Source: Dendrolimus kikuchii (Eukaryota; Arthropoda; Insecta; Lepidoptera; Lasiocampidae). From it: a DNA stretch of 64,000 nt. The position numbers were made by a program, and so were the translations under genes. The stretch covers positions 4,779,690 to 4,843,689 of the forward strand of contig CM034403.1 of assembly GCA_019925095.2 (NCBI GenBank), given 5' to 3'. Positions 1-12,299 of the stretch are shown in pieces; position 1 is the stretch's first letter; every line of letters starts with the position of its first letter. Below the pieces are notes generated by a model. The model was not told the origin of the DNA and ran no database searches. It worked only from the letters and a program-made list of their open reading frames with translations.

Positions 1-74
1 CTCAAGACTACCACCACCACGATAGCAAACTATAGATTAGATTAAGCTTTAACCCTCTATATTGTGAACGTATT

Positions 75-352
75 GATGGACGTCCAATTGCTGTGTTCAG
101 GGCACTGGAAAGCATACCCACCACACTTATCTCAAGGCCGATTGCTGGGTTACACACATCGGAAACCTCGATATACAGGTTTTATCGTGACTTCCTCCTC
201 CCTGTCAACATGTCGTTATGTGACAATAATTATGAATATTATACCTAACAAACTGCCCAAACGACGGTGTATGTAAACTTTTATGCCAGGATTCGAATGC
301 ATATCGTTGGAATCAGACGCGCATTTGTTAGTTGTTAACGCACCATGCTTTA
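75..352 (-). repeat. tRNA-derived SINE, family 1, old full copy
   Basis: The minus strand has a box A-like TGGTGCGTTAACAAC, a box B-like GCATTCGAATCCTGGC, then GTTTGGGCAGTTTG and the body with ATCGAGGTTTCCGATG. The order matches the complete copy at 58385. Diverged. Confidence 0.6.
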
Positions 353-1283
353 CCACCTAATATTTGAAGTTCTCAACAGTTCGATATTTTTTTGACTTTA
401 CAGGATGACGACAGAAGAAAAGGTGGGCTCACACTCTCAAGATATCAAGAACTATTCGCCCAGTTCCTTGGTGACATTAGCGAAAACTGTCAGGCGAAAA
501 ACCTATTCGGCCCATTAGACCTCTAACATATACTTGTTATATACTAAAGCGACTGAGAACATGATTTACAAAAAACTCATTATTATAATAGATTTATAAT
601 AATATTCTAATGCAGACGTCTTATTTTAATTTCAAGATATTACTGGTGTTGAAAATGTCCATAAGCGACGGTAACCAATTTCCATCTTGTGAACCGATAA
701 CTTATCTGCTATATATACTCCATTTATAAAAAAATAAATAGGCAAGTACCCGAGCCTTAATCATATTTGGTGCCGGGGGGCGAAAATCAATCTAAGCCGA
801 AAAGTTTAAAACGTAAAGTTTGTATACATTTTCAAAAATCGGAATCAATTTTCCACTTTTTATGTTGGCAACTTTTAATCATATAATATGTTTAAAACTA
901 TTAAATTATACTGAGGACATGTGTTCAAGATATAACTTACTTACATACAGTCCAAAGAATTGCCATAAATAAACAGTGAAATGAAATGCTCTGTAATTTA
1001 TAGACTGCGATTAATTCAGACGGCATTTGACATGCAATTTGATAAATTACTTTTTGAGAAATAGGTTTATATTGTGCCTTATGGTCTATTTTAGTCAAAA
1101 TATTAATATTTCAGTAAAAAAACAACATGAACATATTTTATTTAGGAATTTTATAAACATTTTGACATTTCGCAACGAAAACGCGTCAAGCTGTCATGGC
1201 GTCTCGCATGACGTCACGGTGTGCAAAACAAACATCTGTTTGGTTGAAGTGTTATCAAAAGTTTAAAAAATACATAATAATAA

Positions 1284-1596
1284 ATGAATACTAATTATTA
1301 CAAACATTGTACAGTACCGCAGTGTATCAGTACAACGATAAAAACACCACAGAAACTGTTTTTTTACGTATCTAAGGGGTAAACAAATGAGGAGAAAGTG
1401 GCCACATTTTTGTGAATATCATTTTGATGTAAGTGTTTATCAGCCCTATTTATAATTCTACGTTACCAAATGATATGGAAAATTACGTATAATATCAAAT
1501 AATGGGATCTGTATCACACTTACGTTTGAAACCAAGCTGTTTACCTAGTAAATTTGATTGTAAGACAGATAGAAGAAAGCGAACTTGTAGCAGTCT
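1284..1596 (+). pseudogene. THAP zinc-finger fragment of a THAP/YqaJ-type element
   Basis: ATG at 1284 opens YYKHCTVPQCISTTIKTPQK then LFFYVSKG, and after a frame change HFCEYHFDV at the donor GAT|gtaagt (1428). C-x4-C...C-x2-H is the C2CH THAP finger, but the spacing between the pairs is too short, so an internal deletion is likely. From about 1511 the next segment reads LKPSCLPSKFDCKTDRRKR, a linker type seen after THAP in insect transposon proteins. It is cut at 1596 by the Harbinger insertion. Confidence 0.6.
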
Positions 1597-1954
1597 ACGG
1601 CCGTTTTCAATAAGCTATCTATCCGTCATTTAAGTTACTAAAGTTAACCAAATCTATCCTTTTGTCCTTATTAGCTTTTCAATAACCTATCCACGGATAG
1701 CATTTCCTATCGAAACCAGCTATCTACCGAACGGAGGACGGATAGCTTACTAGAGATAGGAACGGTCATACATTTCACGCTTACTTGCGTTTCAATATAA
1801 GTTTCAAGTTACTCTCCGATAGACGAAGCTATCTCTAGTAACGTCAATCGCCTATCTGTCAAAATCGGCCAGTAGCTAACTTGACTTTTTGAAAATAAAT
1901 AGTAATTTCTATTAATAATGGAAATTGGAATACTTTGGTAGCGACGATAGCCAT

Positions 1955-3562
1955 ATGGAATTATTTCAAATGATAATTGATTGTGATGAAGACAGTGACA
2001 GTGATACCGATAGCACAAGGTTACAGAAGAAGTATAAACCATGTGTGAATTATATTTAAATGAATACGAATTTGCATACAGAAGACTGAACAAAAGTGCT
2101 GTAAATGAATTAAAAAATTTAATACAACCCTATTTGAGTGTAAAATCTAAAAGGTGAGATTAATTTTAATGTTTACATTAACTTAAGTACCTCTACATTT
2201 GTGATATCAAATTTTAATTAAGTTTTAGTTTTCCAAGAATCATGGTATATCTCCCCTTCATCAGTTGCTTCTGGCTCTACTGATCTATGCATTGGGTACC
2301 ATGCTAGTGTCTATTGCAGATTTTATTGGAGTGTTAATAGCATCTGCTAGTGGTATTGTCTCCGATGTATCTAAAGCTATAGCAAAATTATACCCAAATT
2401 TTGTTATATTACAAAGTCACACTCAACAAGAATTTTATAATATTACTGGGTTTCCCAGAGTACATGGTGTCATAGATGGCAGTCATATATTAATACATTC
2501 ACCTAATAAGTATTTCACACTCTTAAATTTACATATACTCCTATTGTATATCTATACTTATCCACACCAAGTATCTATCTATACCTATTTATAGGTCACA
2601 AAAAATAATGTTTTTTGCAGATTTCAGCATAGGAGAGGAATTTAGAAATAGAAAAGGAACATTCTCTATCAATGTCCAAGTTGTGTGCAATGCCTCATTG
2701 GTGTTTCAAAATGTTGTTGCTCGGTGGCCAGGATCGACTCATGATGCAACTATATTTAACCATTCTGATTTAAAAGGTATTTTAAATTTGGATGTTTATT
2801 GAGGAATAATATGTGACACATTTATTATTATTTGAATATGGCACTGGATTGTATAAAAATACTATTTTTAACAGATCATTCTGAACAAGGTGGGCTTGGG
2901 AATCGCTGGTTGCTTGATGATAGTGGCTATCCATGTAAACCTTATCTTCTGACACCATTACTTAATCCAAATACTCCAGCTGAGCAACTAAATAATGAAT
3001 CACATATAAAAACAAGAAATACTATAGAGAGGTAAGCTTTGTTTAGTGTAACAGAATTTTGATAGTAATAATGGCTGTGTATCTTGACATTAGTTCATAT
3101 TTTGTCTTATACATAGTCCAACATAGAGTATCACTGTTCAGAATTCAAAATGCATACTATGGCTTTTTAGGTTGTAATATGCTTATGAAAGTAATAATTA
3201 AAGACAAGTAATTGATATTTATATTCATAAATAGATATTTATATTATAAGTTTAAGTAATTTTATCTAATGTAACATTATATAAGTGAAACATTATTATT
3301 GCAGGTGCATTGGTGTCTGGAAAAGAAGATTTTCTGTAGTGGCATTTGAAAAGCAGATTAAAATTAGAAATTGCAAGCCATTATTGTAGCCACTGCTATT
3401 CTGCATAATATGGCCAGAAGCATGAATTTGGAAGAAATAAAGCCAGAGATATCAGTGCCTATTATAATATCACAGGAAAATAATATAGTTGATAATAATA
3501 ACTTTCCTTCAGAATGTGCATCTGAAAGGCAATTACTAATAAATAATTACTTTCAAAGATAA
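1955..3562 (+). pseudogene. HARBI1-like Harbinger nuclease, intron-containing, frameshifted
   Basis: Exons by eye: 1955-2153 (acidic start MELFQMIIDCDEDSDSDTD, then LNEYEFAYRRLNKSAVNEL after a frameshift near 2037), about 2235-2509, about 2627-2777, 2875-3031, 3305-3562. Catalytic motifs: GVIDGSHI (first D), FSINVQVVCNA, VVARWPGSTHDATIF (second D), LLDDSGYPCKPYLLTPLLNP and TRNTIERCIGVWKRRF (E). After RRFSVVA two small frameshifts (about 3345 and 3375) precede QAIIVATAILHNMA. Some intron borders are also imperfect. The family cleaves DNA for transposition and domesticated vertebrate HARBI1 is a relative. This copy is recently broken rather than intact. Confidence 0.88.
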
Positions 3563-4463
3563 TTATAAAAATATTGACTATTTCCAAAATAAAGATAGCA
3601 TTGTGTCATATGATTTCATTTTATTTAGCTTTGCTATATTTATGTCTAATGATTTAAGATTAAAATCAGTTTTAAATGAAACAATTTCATTAAAAATTAT
3701 GTTTTAATTCATATACACATACTCATATACATATTCTATTCTACACTTAAGTTAAAAAAAATTACCTCTCTTATAATTTAAATTGCTACATAATATACAA
3801 CATATAAATTATTTGCCTGTTGAATTTAAATATATTTAGCTAATATATAAAATCTCCTTTTCCTAATTTTCTAAGTCAATTTTTTTTCTTTTTCGCTATA
3901 AGGTACTCTGCCAAAGCATTTTCCCTACTTATGCGCGGTTTACATTTCTCCTCCATCTTGTGTTTCTGTTTGACTGTAAAAAAAAGGGTTAACAAGTTAA
4001 TAAAATTGCTATAAATACTTGGACTTAATGATACTTTGAATGTAATATAGATGTTAATAATTAGCATTATAGCTTTACAAAAAGAAAGCTTTAACGTAGC
4101 TACATAACTAATGCAAAAATTATAACATTTGGGGTTAATTCATTAACATTCATTGACTACCCGGCATATTAAAATAATTTATTTTCTATTGTCTCGAGTA
4201 GATGAGATTGACTATCAGCACTAATTATTGTTTGTGTTACCCCTTTCCCTAAACAAATAATTTCTATAAGTAACATAACAACAACCTACCAAACTACCAC
4301 TACCGCTAGCCCTGTTTAAAAACCAATTATTCTGTTTAGGGGAGGTGTCTCAAGAATTTGTATTTCTTTTGACAATTTCTCCTCATCACCACCAACACAC
4401 ACCATCACCACTTGTTTCCCCACCAATAGTTGTAACATCACCCATCACTATATGCAAATTTAT

Positions 4464-4464
4464 A

Positions 4465-4540
<76 letters not shown>
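4464..4540. repeat. TA/TG microsatellite
   Basis: A run of TA dinucleotides with a (TG) stretch, within the Harbinger element between its two genes. Confidence 0.95.
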
Positions 4541-4543
<3 letters not shown>

Positions 4544-4594
4544 CAAATTTGTTTCAATTGTGGCCACATCTTCACCAAACTCCATAGAAAACCC

Positions 4595-5107
4595 TTAGCA
4601 TGTACTGCCCAAGAGTGAGGCTACTTTATCTAGCCATTCATCCGGTGGAAAGTAGTCCTTACCACCTCCAGTCTGTAACAAAGAGCATAATTATTTTAAA
4701 TAAGTACCTGTCTCAAAACAACTAAATTCAACGTGATTAAACAATAAATTAAAATCACAAACCTTATGAAGGATGCTCCTCATGTTTGCACAGCGTTTGC
4801 GAGCTGATTTCTTTAAGTTTTCCCATTTCAAATGAAGTTGCACTGGAGTTCACGGGTAACTTGTGACCGAAGAGTTAAACTTATTGGTCAAGGTTTGCCA
4901 AGCCTGTTCCTTTAATTTGTTGTTAGTGGCATTTGTTGCCTTATTATTTATTATTTTATTGGCCGCCACAAGTAGTATCAGCAACATTGTCTCATCTCTT
5001 GACATCGGCGCTGATTTTGTTGACTGAAAACACATTTCTATCAAAACTTGAACGGAATGTAACATAAATTATCACCAAAGTAGTTTATAGATACTTACAG
5101 GTTTCAT
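4595..5107 (-). pseudogene. Harbinger second gene: Myb/SANT-like DNA-binding protein with one stop
   Basis: Three exons: ATG AAA CCT at 5107-5099, 5023-4763 and 4672-4595, all with GT/AG borders and matching phase; 115 codons in all. It reads MSRDETMLLILLVAANKIIN, KLKEQAWQTLTNKFNSSV, then after an in-frame TGA at 4852-4850 TPVQLHLKWENLKKSARKRC and ANMRSILHK-TGGGKDYFPP, DEWLDKVASLLGSTC. The W-x-x-L-T...F pattern and K/R-rich third helix are those of Myb/SANT-like regulators that partner Harbinger nucleases (vertebrate NAIF1 is the domesticated counterpart). One nonsense change (probably CGA to TGA) is the only lesion seen. Confidence 0.78.
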
Positions 5108-6264
5108 TTTATTCTACACAAAATTAAACATGAGAAATAAGATACAAGGAAGTCGTGAAACGCGTTTAAACAAAACAAAAACACAAAATGACAACTGCCG
5201 GTTGTTAAACCATACACGTTTCGTTTCATTATTGATTTTATTAAAAAGCACGGTAAATCAAATGAAAAAAAATATTCCTATTTATCTTTTGATTTGTCGT
5301 TGTAAAAAAGTAATTTATTATTGTAAATAATACAATAAATAAATAAAAAAAAACAAAAAATGTCTAGTTTTAAGCGTAACGTCGTTAAATGGTTATCGTA
5401 GAACGGAACGTTTCAAGAGGCTTGGATAAGTGAGAGGGAAGAAGCTATCTATCGTTAGCTATGGATAGATAGCACTTATCCTTGATTGTGAAACGCAAAC
5501 AAGGGATAGATTTACTGTTACTAATGGTCGGGGATAGCGATCTATCTGTAATCTTAGATAAGTTATTGAAAACGGCCGTAATAAATCGACCATATATAAC
5601 AATAAAGAACAAAAGATGATGCTATTATGAAAGTGTGTAAATAAATCAGTTGAAAGTACTACTATATTAGCCAGTGGTGCTAGTTTAATTCTTGAAAATA
5701 CTTCTAACACAACCACAGGTTCTTACATTAATAGTGAGTAGCTCCAATATTAATTTTCTTGAAACAATCTAATAATAATATTGTCAATTTATTTTCAGTT
5801 TTGCCCCAGGAAGAAGGTTTACAAGGTCTTAGAACAGCAAATAAATCTGTTTAAGTACTGATGACACATAAATATAGAAGTAAAGCTACTCAATCCAGTA
5901 TTAAGCTAAGCCAGACTGTGGACCAGGCAGGATCACTAGTAGTCTTCACAAAAATCAGTTTCTTCATTTCCATTTTAAGTGAAATATTCTGTGAAATCAT
6001 TAAGGCCATCTGGATCCAGTATAAGCAGTTTCAAAGAAATTAATAATGGAAGAAGTCACTGACACTCTGTCTTTATATACTTCATCCGTTACTCACACCG
6101 AGTCCTCACTATCACCATTCCACTCAATACATCCAGATCAAATCTTTCATACAAATAAAAAATATGTAAATAAATATCTTTTCCATGAACAATTTTACTT
6201 CATAGATGATAAGTCCACTAATGGCTGGTTCATATATCTTATCGAGTTCCTTTACCTTACCATC

Positions 6265-6350
6265 ACTTAAAATTTGACATAAGCTTCATACAAATAATGT
6301 CAAGATTCAACTGATGGTTGTGTGAGTGAATAGAAAGATATAGGAACTGG
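6265..6350 (+). repeat. Two-copy repeat shared with 51480-51575
   Basis: AAAATTTGACATAAGCTTCA, TACAAATAATGTCAAGATTC, GAATAGAAAGATATAGGAAC recur as AAAATTTGACATAAGCTCCA, TACAAGTGATGTTAAAATTA, GAATAGTAAGATATAGGACC at 51480-51575. Non-coding remnant of unknown element. Confidence 0.55.
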
Positions 6351-6639
6351 CTTTAAGTAGTCATGAACTAACCTAATTACCCTAGTCCTAGAGCATGGTA
6401 GTTTAGTTAATTTATAAGATTGCCTCATTAAATAAAACTCCAAAATCATTTTGTGTTTTATTTTATTACAAAATGATGATATCAGAACCTACCTAGTGGT
6501 TACTTTATATGCTTTGATAAAGTAATGGATACACATGGCATTTCCAAAATGGTAACAAACTGTCAGTAATAAGATCATTAACATATTCATAACTGATTGC
6601 TATACAGAAAGTTTAAATTTTTTACTATTAGAAAAATTT

Positions 6640-7095
6640 GGATCCGCTATACAAAATATACATGTTTCCACAGCAGTCAAATATATTTATATTTGTAATT
6701 GAGCATATTTGTTTGTAGGCTTCCCATCTTTAATATAATTTGAATATGGTTTGTACTGTAGAGACACTTAATTTCTACTATGCAATTTTCACATGTACCA
6801 TCCGGTGAACCAGCAGTCATTGGATATTGTTGACTTAATATGAGACCACATTTCTTAATTTTTTTATGAAGTTTCAGCTCCAAATTTTCTCTGACTGTGG
6901 GTCTTGCATCTACTTACTTCAAAAGCCTGTGATGCTGTTATCCATCCATATCTTAATTCATGCCAAAGACCGCTTTTAAATTACTCCCTTGTTTCCACTT
7001 AAATTTTTTAATGACAGCATCTGATATTACTGCATTTCTTAAAAATGACTCGCATTTTTCATTATATTTTAAAACAAGTTGATACATATAAGTGC
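6640..7095 (-). pseudogene. YqaJ-like nuclease domain fragment of a transposon
   Basis: Minus strand: LWHELRYGWITASQAFEVSR, then after frame breaks CGLILSQQYPMTAGSPDGTC and ENCIVEIKCLYS. Glu/Asp/Lys positions in SPDG and IVEIKC match the exonuclease core of YqaJ-type (lambda Exo-like) nucleases, which in insects occur in transposon proteins that begin with a THAP finger. Several frameshifts and stops. About 650 bp upstream on the same strand (7740-7790) lies a decayed sequence resembling the THAP start at 1300. Confidence 0.65.
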
Positions 7096-7599
7096 TGGCT
7101 GTATCACTGAGAACAGGATTATGTTAATATTTAAATAATGCACAATCCTCAAGTTTCATTTTTTGTCCTACTTCTGAAAACTTATAAGTACATTTGAATT
7201 TGATGGTAAACTAGGGTTACTACTACAAATTTTAAACTGGTTCACAGTTGTGATAGCTTCCGATTTTTTCCAATAACAATCCGCAGAAGTGCATACTGGT
7301 TCTTCACTCCTGCGATGACGATAATTTCGATAGCACTTTATGATCTGGGTATATTTTACACTTTACAATACAGGAGTTTGCAATCACGTTTCAAATGCAT
7401 ATAACTTATGGCGTCATCATAACATACTCGCGATGATCTACAAAAGAAATTTCACCATTAGCATCAACATTTACGAATATTAAAATTATCATAACCTCAA
7501 AAATAATTATTAAAAAATAATACTTTGCCAAATCTTAATTACAATTTTAACACTAGGTGCTATTGTTTAATGTTATAATACGTAGTATCCATAGTAGTT

Positions 7600-8000
7600 T
7601 GTGATGTTATATACTTACACAGAAGTTTTAAGGGCACCAATTGGTGTTAGTTGCGAAAAAGGCACCCAGCATAACAACGTCGATTTTTGGCAAATTACCT
7701 ACTGGTATTTGCTTTTATAAAACTTACATTTATTATAACTGGTTGTATTAGTCGTATGAACACAGTGTATAACAATGGAAATACTATTATTTTACAGCAA
7801 AATTACTGGAAAACGATGAATTTTCAATGAGAATTCATTAACAACTTGTTGTGTTTTGCACACTATGACGTCACGCGCTCTGATTGGCGTTCATTGTCAC
7901 GTGACTAATGGCTGCAATGTAACGATTTTATTTCTCAAAAATATAAATTAATATTTATTATTTTAATTAAAACAGTTTATTTTTGACATGTTTAGATCGT
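7600..8000 (-). repeat. Inverted relative of the 1030-1330 element end
   Basis: Read on the minus strand this region has TTTTTGAGAAATA, GTGACGTCATAGTGTGCAAA and CATTGTTATACACTGTGTTC in the same order as CTTTTTGAGAAATA, CATGACGTCACGGTGTGCAA and CATTGTACAGTACCGCAGTG on the plus strand at 1050-1330. The two ends of the 1-8 kb block are therefore facing copies of the same promoter-plus-THAP-start segment, consistent with two elements in inverted order or a composite. Confidence 0.5.
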
Positions 8001-9051
8001 AATCTACGATATATATAAAAATCTGCCTATATTTTTCATACTGTCAACTACCGGATGTGCTCAAAGAAAATATTTTGTCTAGTCATAAAAGTTACCATGA
8101 ATAATGTAAATTGCTATTTTTAAAATAAATAATTTAAAATGATGAAGCCTTTAATTTGCAATTTCTTTTTAAACTTATAATGTTTAAAAAAGTAAGGTTG
8201 TAATAAAAATCCTTGATTTTTTTTATTAGTTTATTAGAAATTCTATCACACATATATAGACAACATTTAATGCCTTTTAATATAGTAATACATAGATATA
8301 TGACACTTTGTACTCTGTAAGTCTGCGAAAGATCAGATTATTTTTTAAATATTTTTCTCTATCTGGCAATGTGAACACAATTTCCACTTTTGTGCAGGCC
8401 TACTTAGTACATTGTGTATTGTTGTTATATTACTTACTAATACACTAATATACGTTTTAAAAACAATATAGGGTAAAAACTATACCATTGTTAGCACTCT
8501 CCTTCAATGATTGGCACAAAAAACATTAAGAAAATTTAATATTTATTTTATTTTGTATGTATACAATGACAATAATACTGATTGTATGGCTAAAAATATT
8601 TAAAAAAATCATAATATCTTCGTGGCAATTACTGGGTGGGTGCCAACAATTATATACTTTACCCTACAATATATTCTCTATTTACAAAATTAACATTACA
8701 TAATGATTGGCATAACAACTGTTTAAATATTATTTAAATCATAACGATATATAATTCACATTAACGTTTAGAAGTTATTGTATGGGAATGAGAAAAGTTT
8801 GAACGAATATGACCCATAATATATAAAATTCAGTTGTTATAAGATATAATAACTTGTAGGATAAAATATCTTAGTTTCCATTAAATACCGTGATTTTATT
8901 CCACACCTATGTATAATTTTGCCTCCACCAGGCCCGCTAGAAAGGGTTAGCCAAAGAAATACTAGCATGGCATCATGCAGGATAATATGCGCGCCAATGC
9001 TCTTACAATAGGTGCCATCCACAAATGACGTCAGACGAATTTCATGATTTT

Positions 9052-9154
9052 TCATCGCTTCGAAGAGATCGCTTTTTAGCAATAAGGCCGCCAGTTGTAC
9101 TATCTCCTGTATTTTTCTATTTCTGGTTATCTGTTTTGGTGTACAATAAAGGCT
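9052..9154 (+). repeat. Non-LTR 3'-end fragment, copy 1
   Basis: GAAGAGATCGCTTTTTAGCA, ATAAGGCCGCCAGTTGTACT ... GTGTACAATAAAG. This 3' tail, with GGAAGAGATCGCT and a terminal CAATAAAG, is widespread in Lepidoptera non-LTR elements. Minus-strand copies are at 34725-34845 and 62695-62760. Confidence 0.6.
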
Positions 9155-9392
9155 ACGTTCCATTAGGGACTCACAACGACCACGATTTATCCACTCGCTT
9201 GCCGGCGTTACAATCGTAAACCTAAATGGAACGGCTATTCGACTCACGTCTTGACATGGGTCGTTGTGAGCGTTGTGTGATCGAAAATGATGACGTCATT
9301 AGTGACTTTTTCGCCACGACCACAACGACTGCTATCGCCTTGTGGAACGGCAAACTGAGCATTTTGGGCGTTGTGACCTGCTAATGGAACGT
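9155..9392 (+). repeat. MITE family A, copy 1
   Basis: Ends ACGTTCCATTAGGGACTCAC and the complement of ACGTTCCATTAGCAGGTCAC form inverted repeats. Inside are TTGCCGGCGTTACAATCGTA, TGATGACGTCATTAGTGAC and CGCCACGACCACAACGAC. About 240 bp, non-coding. It is inserted right after the CAATAAAG end of a non-LTR 3' fragment. Confidence 0.8.
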
Positions 9393-10079
9393 CCTGTATG
9401 TGTTGTGTATCTATCTATCTATTTTTTGACCTCTTTCGACCTTGTCACAGTTAGTCACATTGATGAGACTCCTCCCTCCCTAATATGACATCACATATTT
9501 GCAATTTTACATCAAGAAATTATTAAATTAAAACAGCAGTTCCGTAATAAGTTTTATTTCCATTTAAATTACTTTTTAATAATTTAAACACTGCTCATAC
9601 AGATAAATTGGAAATATCTTGAAGTTTTTCAGTTGTTTAGTTTTTTTACGTTTGACATTATTTATGGATGGCCCCCATAAGCGTTGCAAAAAACCACGCG
9701 AAGTAGAGAAGAAAAAATAGAAAACCGCACCCAGGGCTCTGAGGCGTACACTCTGAACATAACCTGAATTTAACGCTAGGATGATGATAATTATAATATA
9801 CATGTTGTCGTCGGTGACGATAAATACAGTGGTTTTGATAAATAAATATTCTGGCGTTGTGTTATTTTATTGTTATTTAAAGCTAATAAACACAATTACA
9901 ATTAATCCATGTATTTTCGTCAATATTTTTCACTCGACAAAACAAACATCAAAATTTGACATAAAAAATAAAAATCACGTTCAAAAACGCTGTTCTATAA
10001 GCAAAATACGTTTTTACAAGAATGAGACTGCAACAATATATGTGTAGCTCGAACAAATAAAAAAGGAGAATATTTTAAC

Positions 10080-10235
10080 CGAAAAAAAGCGGCACGTGGA
10101 CGTACGTAGGCAAATAAAAAAAACATATATCACACTATGAGATGCGCGGGCGACAATCGACGCCACTCACCCCCGCATCCTGCCCAACCCCCTCTGGTGT
10201 CCTACGCACGCCCTCTGCCGCCCGTCTTCACCATT
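10080..10235. other. Short GC-rich segment, unidentified
   Basis: GGCACGTGGACGTACGTAGG, CACTCACCCCCGCATCCTGC, CTACGCACGCCCTCTGCCGC stand out from AT-rich DNA. It holds an E-box-like CACGTG but no open frame. Possible 5' end of an element or an orphan exon. Confidence 0.35.
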
Positions 10236-10334
10236 TATTTGCCATAAAAATTAAATATTATATAAATGTTATAATGCGTCGCTAACAATATGTATATTAA
10301 GATATTGTTTAAATACATGATTTTAACGAACTTT

Positions 10335-10500
10335 AAAAAATCAATTTTCATGATGCATTGTGATAAAACCTGCAAATCGAGATAGCCGATGCGTCAAACC
10401 CGCTAATCCACCTTGGTGGATACGTCAGTTCCCTCTATAAATCGGAGACCCCAGCCCAACAGTGGGACGTTTATAGAGCTGATATTATTATTTTATTATA
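10335..10500 (+). repeat. tRNA-derived SINE, family 1, 5'-truncated
   Basis: Contains AAACCTGCAAATCGAGATAG, CCGATGCGTCAAACCCGCTA and CCCAACAGTGGGACGTTTAT, then GCTGATATTATTA tail. It matches the 3' two-thirds of the copy at 58385. Confidence 0.7.
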
Positions 10501-10739
10501 ATTTTTATGACGATACATACCTACTACACGAGAAGATAAACATGGGTACTGTTTTTTTTTGGATATTGCGGTCTTTACAGATCATGGAATCCGACTATAC
10601 GCGAGCAAACCCATGGGCAAGTAGTAAAAAGTAATGTAAGTATATAATATGGTACAAAAGATGATTATGATACAAAAATTGTCGAAAAATAGATCTGCCA
10701 AGGTATTTACAAACACTAGTCGAAGCTACATATTGTTTA

Positions 10740-11266
10740 AGAGCGACTTTACATTAGGTCGCAGGTAGTGCGGCAGCAGTGCGACAGCAGCACATGCCTT
10801 CTTATTACAACTACAGCCGCGCGACTTGTTTAGATTAGGGTGGCGCACTTCATTCCAATAATGAATTTCAAGGAGGAAACGTCATTTTTGTTCCCATTGA
10901 GGTATAATGTACTATGTACCTCAATGGTTGCTCCTGGTGTTTTTGGTTCTTCACCGCCATCAACGTCGCATTCGTAATAAAAAAGACAATACTGGATTGG
11001 TCCTTTGTTTCCAAATCGGCGTGTGAATAGTGATTATGTAACAGTATACACAGTGTTGAAAATTGTAATAATAAAAAAATCTTTTTCATTTCTCATATTC
11101 TGAAAGTACGCATGGAGTTGCCTGTTCACAGGGATGAAAACAGTACTTTTCTTGCCTGGGAAACGATTTATCCTGTCAAAAAAATTTAAAACTATACGAA
11201 CCGACTGTCGCGCGACAGTCTCGCTGCTACTGCCGCATTGCTTGCGACTTAGTGTGAAGGAGCACT
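10740..11266. mobile_element. Non-autonomous DNA element with long GC-rich inverted ends
   Basis: The left end GAGCGACTTTACATTAGGTC, GCAGGTAGTGCGGCAGCAGT is mirrored at the right by the complement of GTGCTCCTTCACACTAAGTC, GCAAGCAATGCGGCAGTAGC. The imperfect repeats are about 45 bp. The inside codes nothing recognisable. hAT or P-like origin is possible; no clear duplication. Confidence 0.6.
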
Positions 11267-11921
11267 AAAATGTGAGTGCCCTATCATACAAAATTACCAA
11301 AAACTACATAAGTACATATATAGAAATGCTGTTTCATAAAAGTTATTGTAAACGAAATGTTTAATAGATATGACAATTATTTAAGATGTTAGTATAAGAT
11401 AGACGCCGCGCACAACGTCACGTTGAACGCAGCTTACGGCGTTTGTCATAGACCGTCGCCTCACTTATTACTTTCTGTTCACTTTGGATGGTCATGTTTA
11501 ATTTCTACGTATCAATGCGACTTTATATCATTCTAAAGATCATTTCATGTATTTACTTATCAGTCTATACTGTAAGATTTTCAGCAATAAGAAAATAAAC
11601 TTCGTTAATATCTGATTTTAAATTCACCGATATATCGATATAACTGTTTATCTACTATTTATATAGTTTTAAATATTTGTTATGGTTTAAATAAGTAACT
11701 CAAATTTAAGTCATTTTCATGATCAACAACTTGCTTACAATATTTCAACATAAAATCTAGTAATAAGTCTAAGTTACAACACGATTCCAAACTGTCAGAC
11801 GCATGTGCAGTACAAATTTTGAACAGAAAAGTACTGCATAGGTAGGTGTCTGTCTTTAGAGTTTGTGCTGGAAAGGATTACTTATTACATTCAAATTATC
11901 TCTCTATACTTTTTTATAGCA

Positions 11922-12195
11922 TGAGTTCAGCAGACAGGCAGATGGCCCACCTGATGGAAAGCGATTACCATCGTCTATGGTCATTTATAACGAAGGTGCT
12001 ACCAATGTGCTGCCGCAGTCTATAGGTAGACTGTAACCTAGCCACTAATGCCTTAACACAACTTAAGGTTGTTATGGCAGCATACTCGATACCAGGAGTG
12101 ATAGCCATCCAGACGGTAAATACGCTACCTGACTGTGGTTTGTTGTGTCACCTACGACAGCTCTCTTATGACTTGGCGGCTAAGCTATACTTAAT
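11922..12195 (+). repeat. Interspersed repeat family 2 (SINE-like)
   Basis: Begins GAGTTCAGCAGACAGGCAGA, TGGCCCACCTGATGGAAAGC, continues with TAACACAACTTAAGGTTGTT and a degraded end. It defines a family of about 300 bp found repeatedly on both strands here; no internal Pol III boxes were identified. Confidence 0.7.
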
Positions 12196-12299
12196 ATATC
12201 AGACGAGGCTGTATAGACCAAATTCCTTTGCCTACCATTGCAGTCATACTACTGCTGTTGCTTTACATTATTCTATGCTTTTCAATGCGTCAATTTGAC

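Larger units (their letters stand above)
1596..5580. mobile_element. PIF/Harbinger DNA transposon, about 4.0 kb, two genes
   Basis: The ends are inverted repeats: TACGGCCGTTTTCAATAA at 1596-1613 and its complement at 5563-5580, followed by subterminal GATAGCT/CTATC motifs on both sides. Inside are a HARBI1-like nuclease gene (plus strand, 1955-3562) and a Myb/SANT-like gene (minus strand, 5107-4595), the convergent pair typical of this superfamily. A target duplication is not clear; TA lies at each junction. A TA/TG microsatellite sits between the genes. Confidence 0.85.

Noticed and set aside
4345..4587. 80-codon plus frame with IYIYIY repeat.
   Set aside because: Translation of a TA microsatellite inside the Harbinger element.
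8837..9247. 136-codon minus-strand open frame.
   Set aside because: It runs antisense through MITE family A copy 1 and a non-LTR 3' tail; no domain is recognisable.
9576..9803. 75-codon minus frame.
   Set aside because: No recognisable motif; contains GGGGCCATCCATAAATAATG, a phrase seen in decayed DNA repeats.
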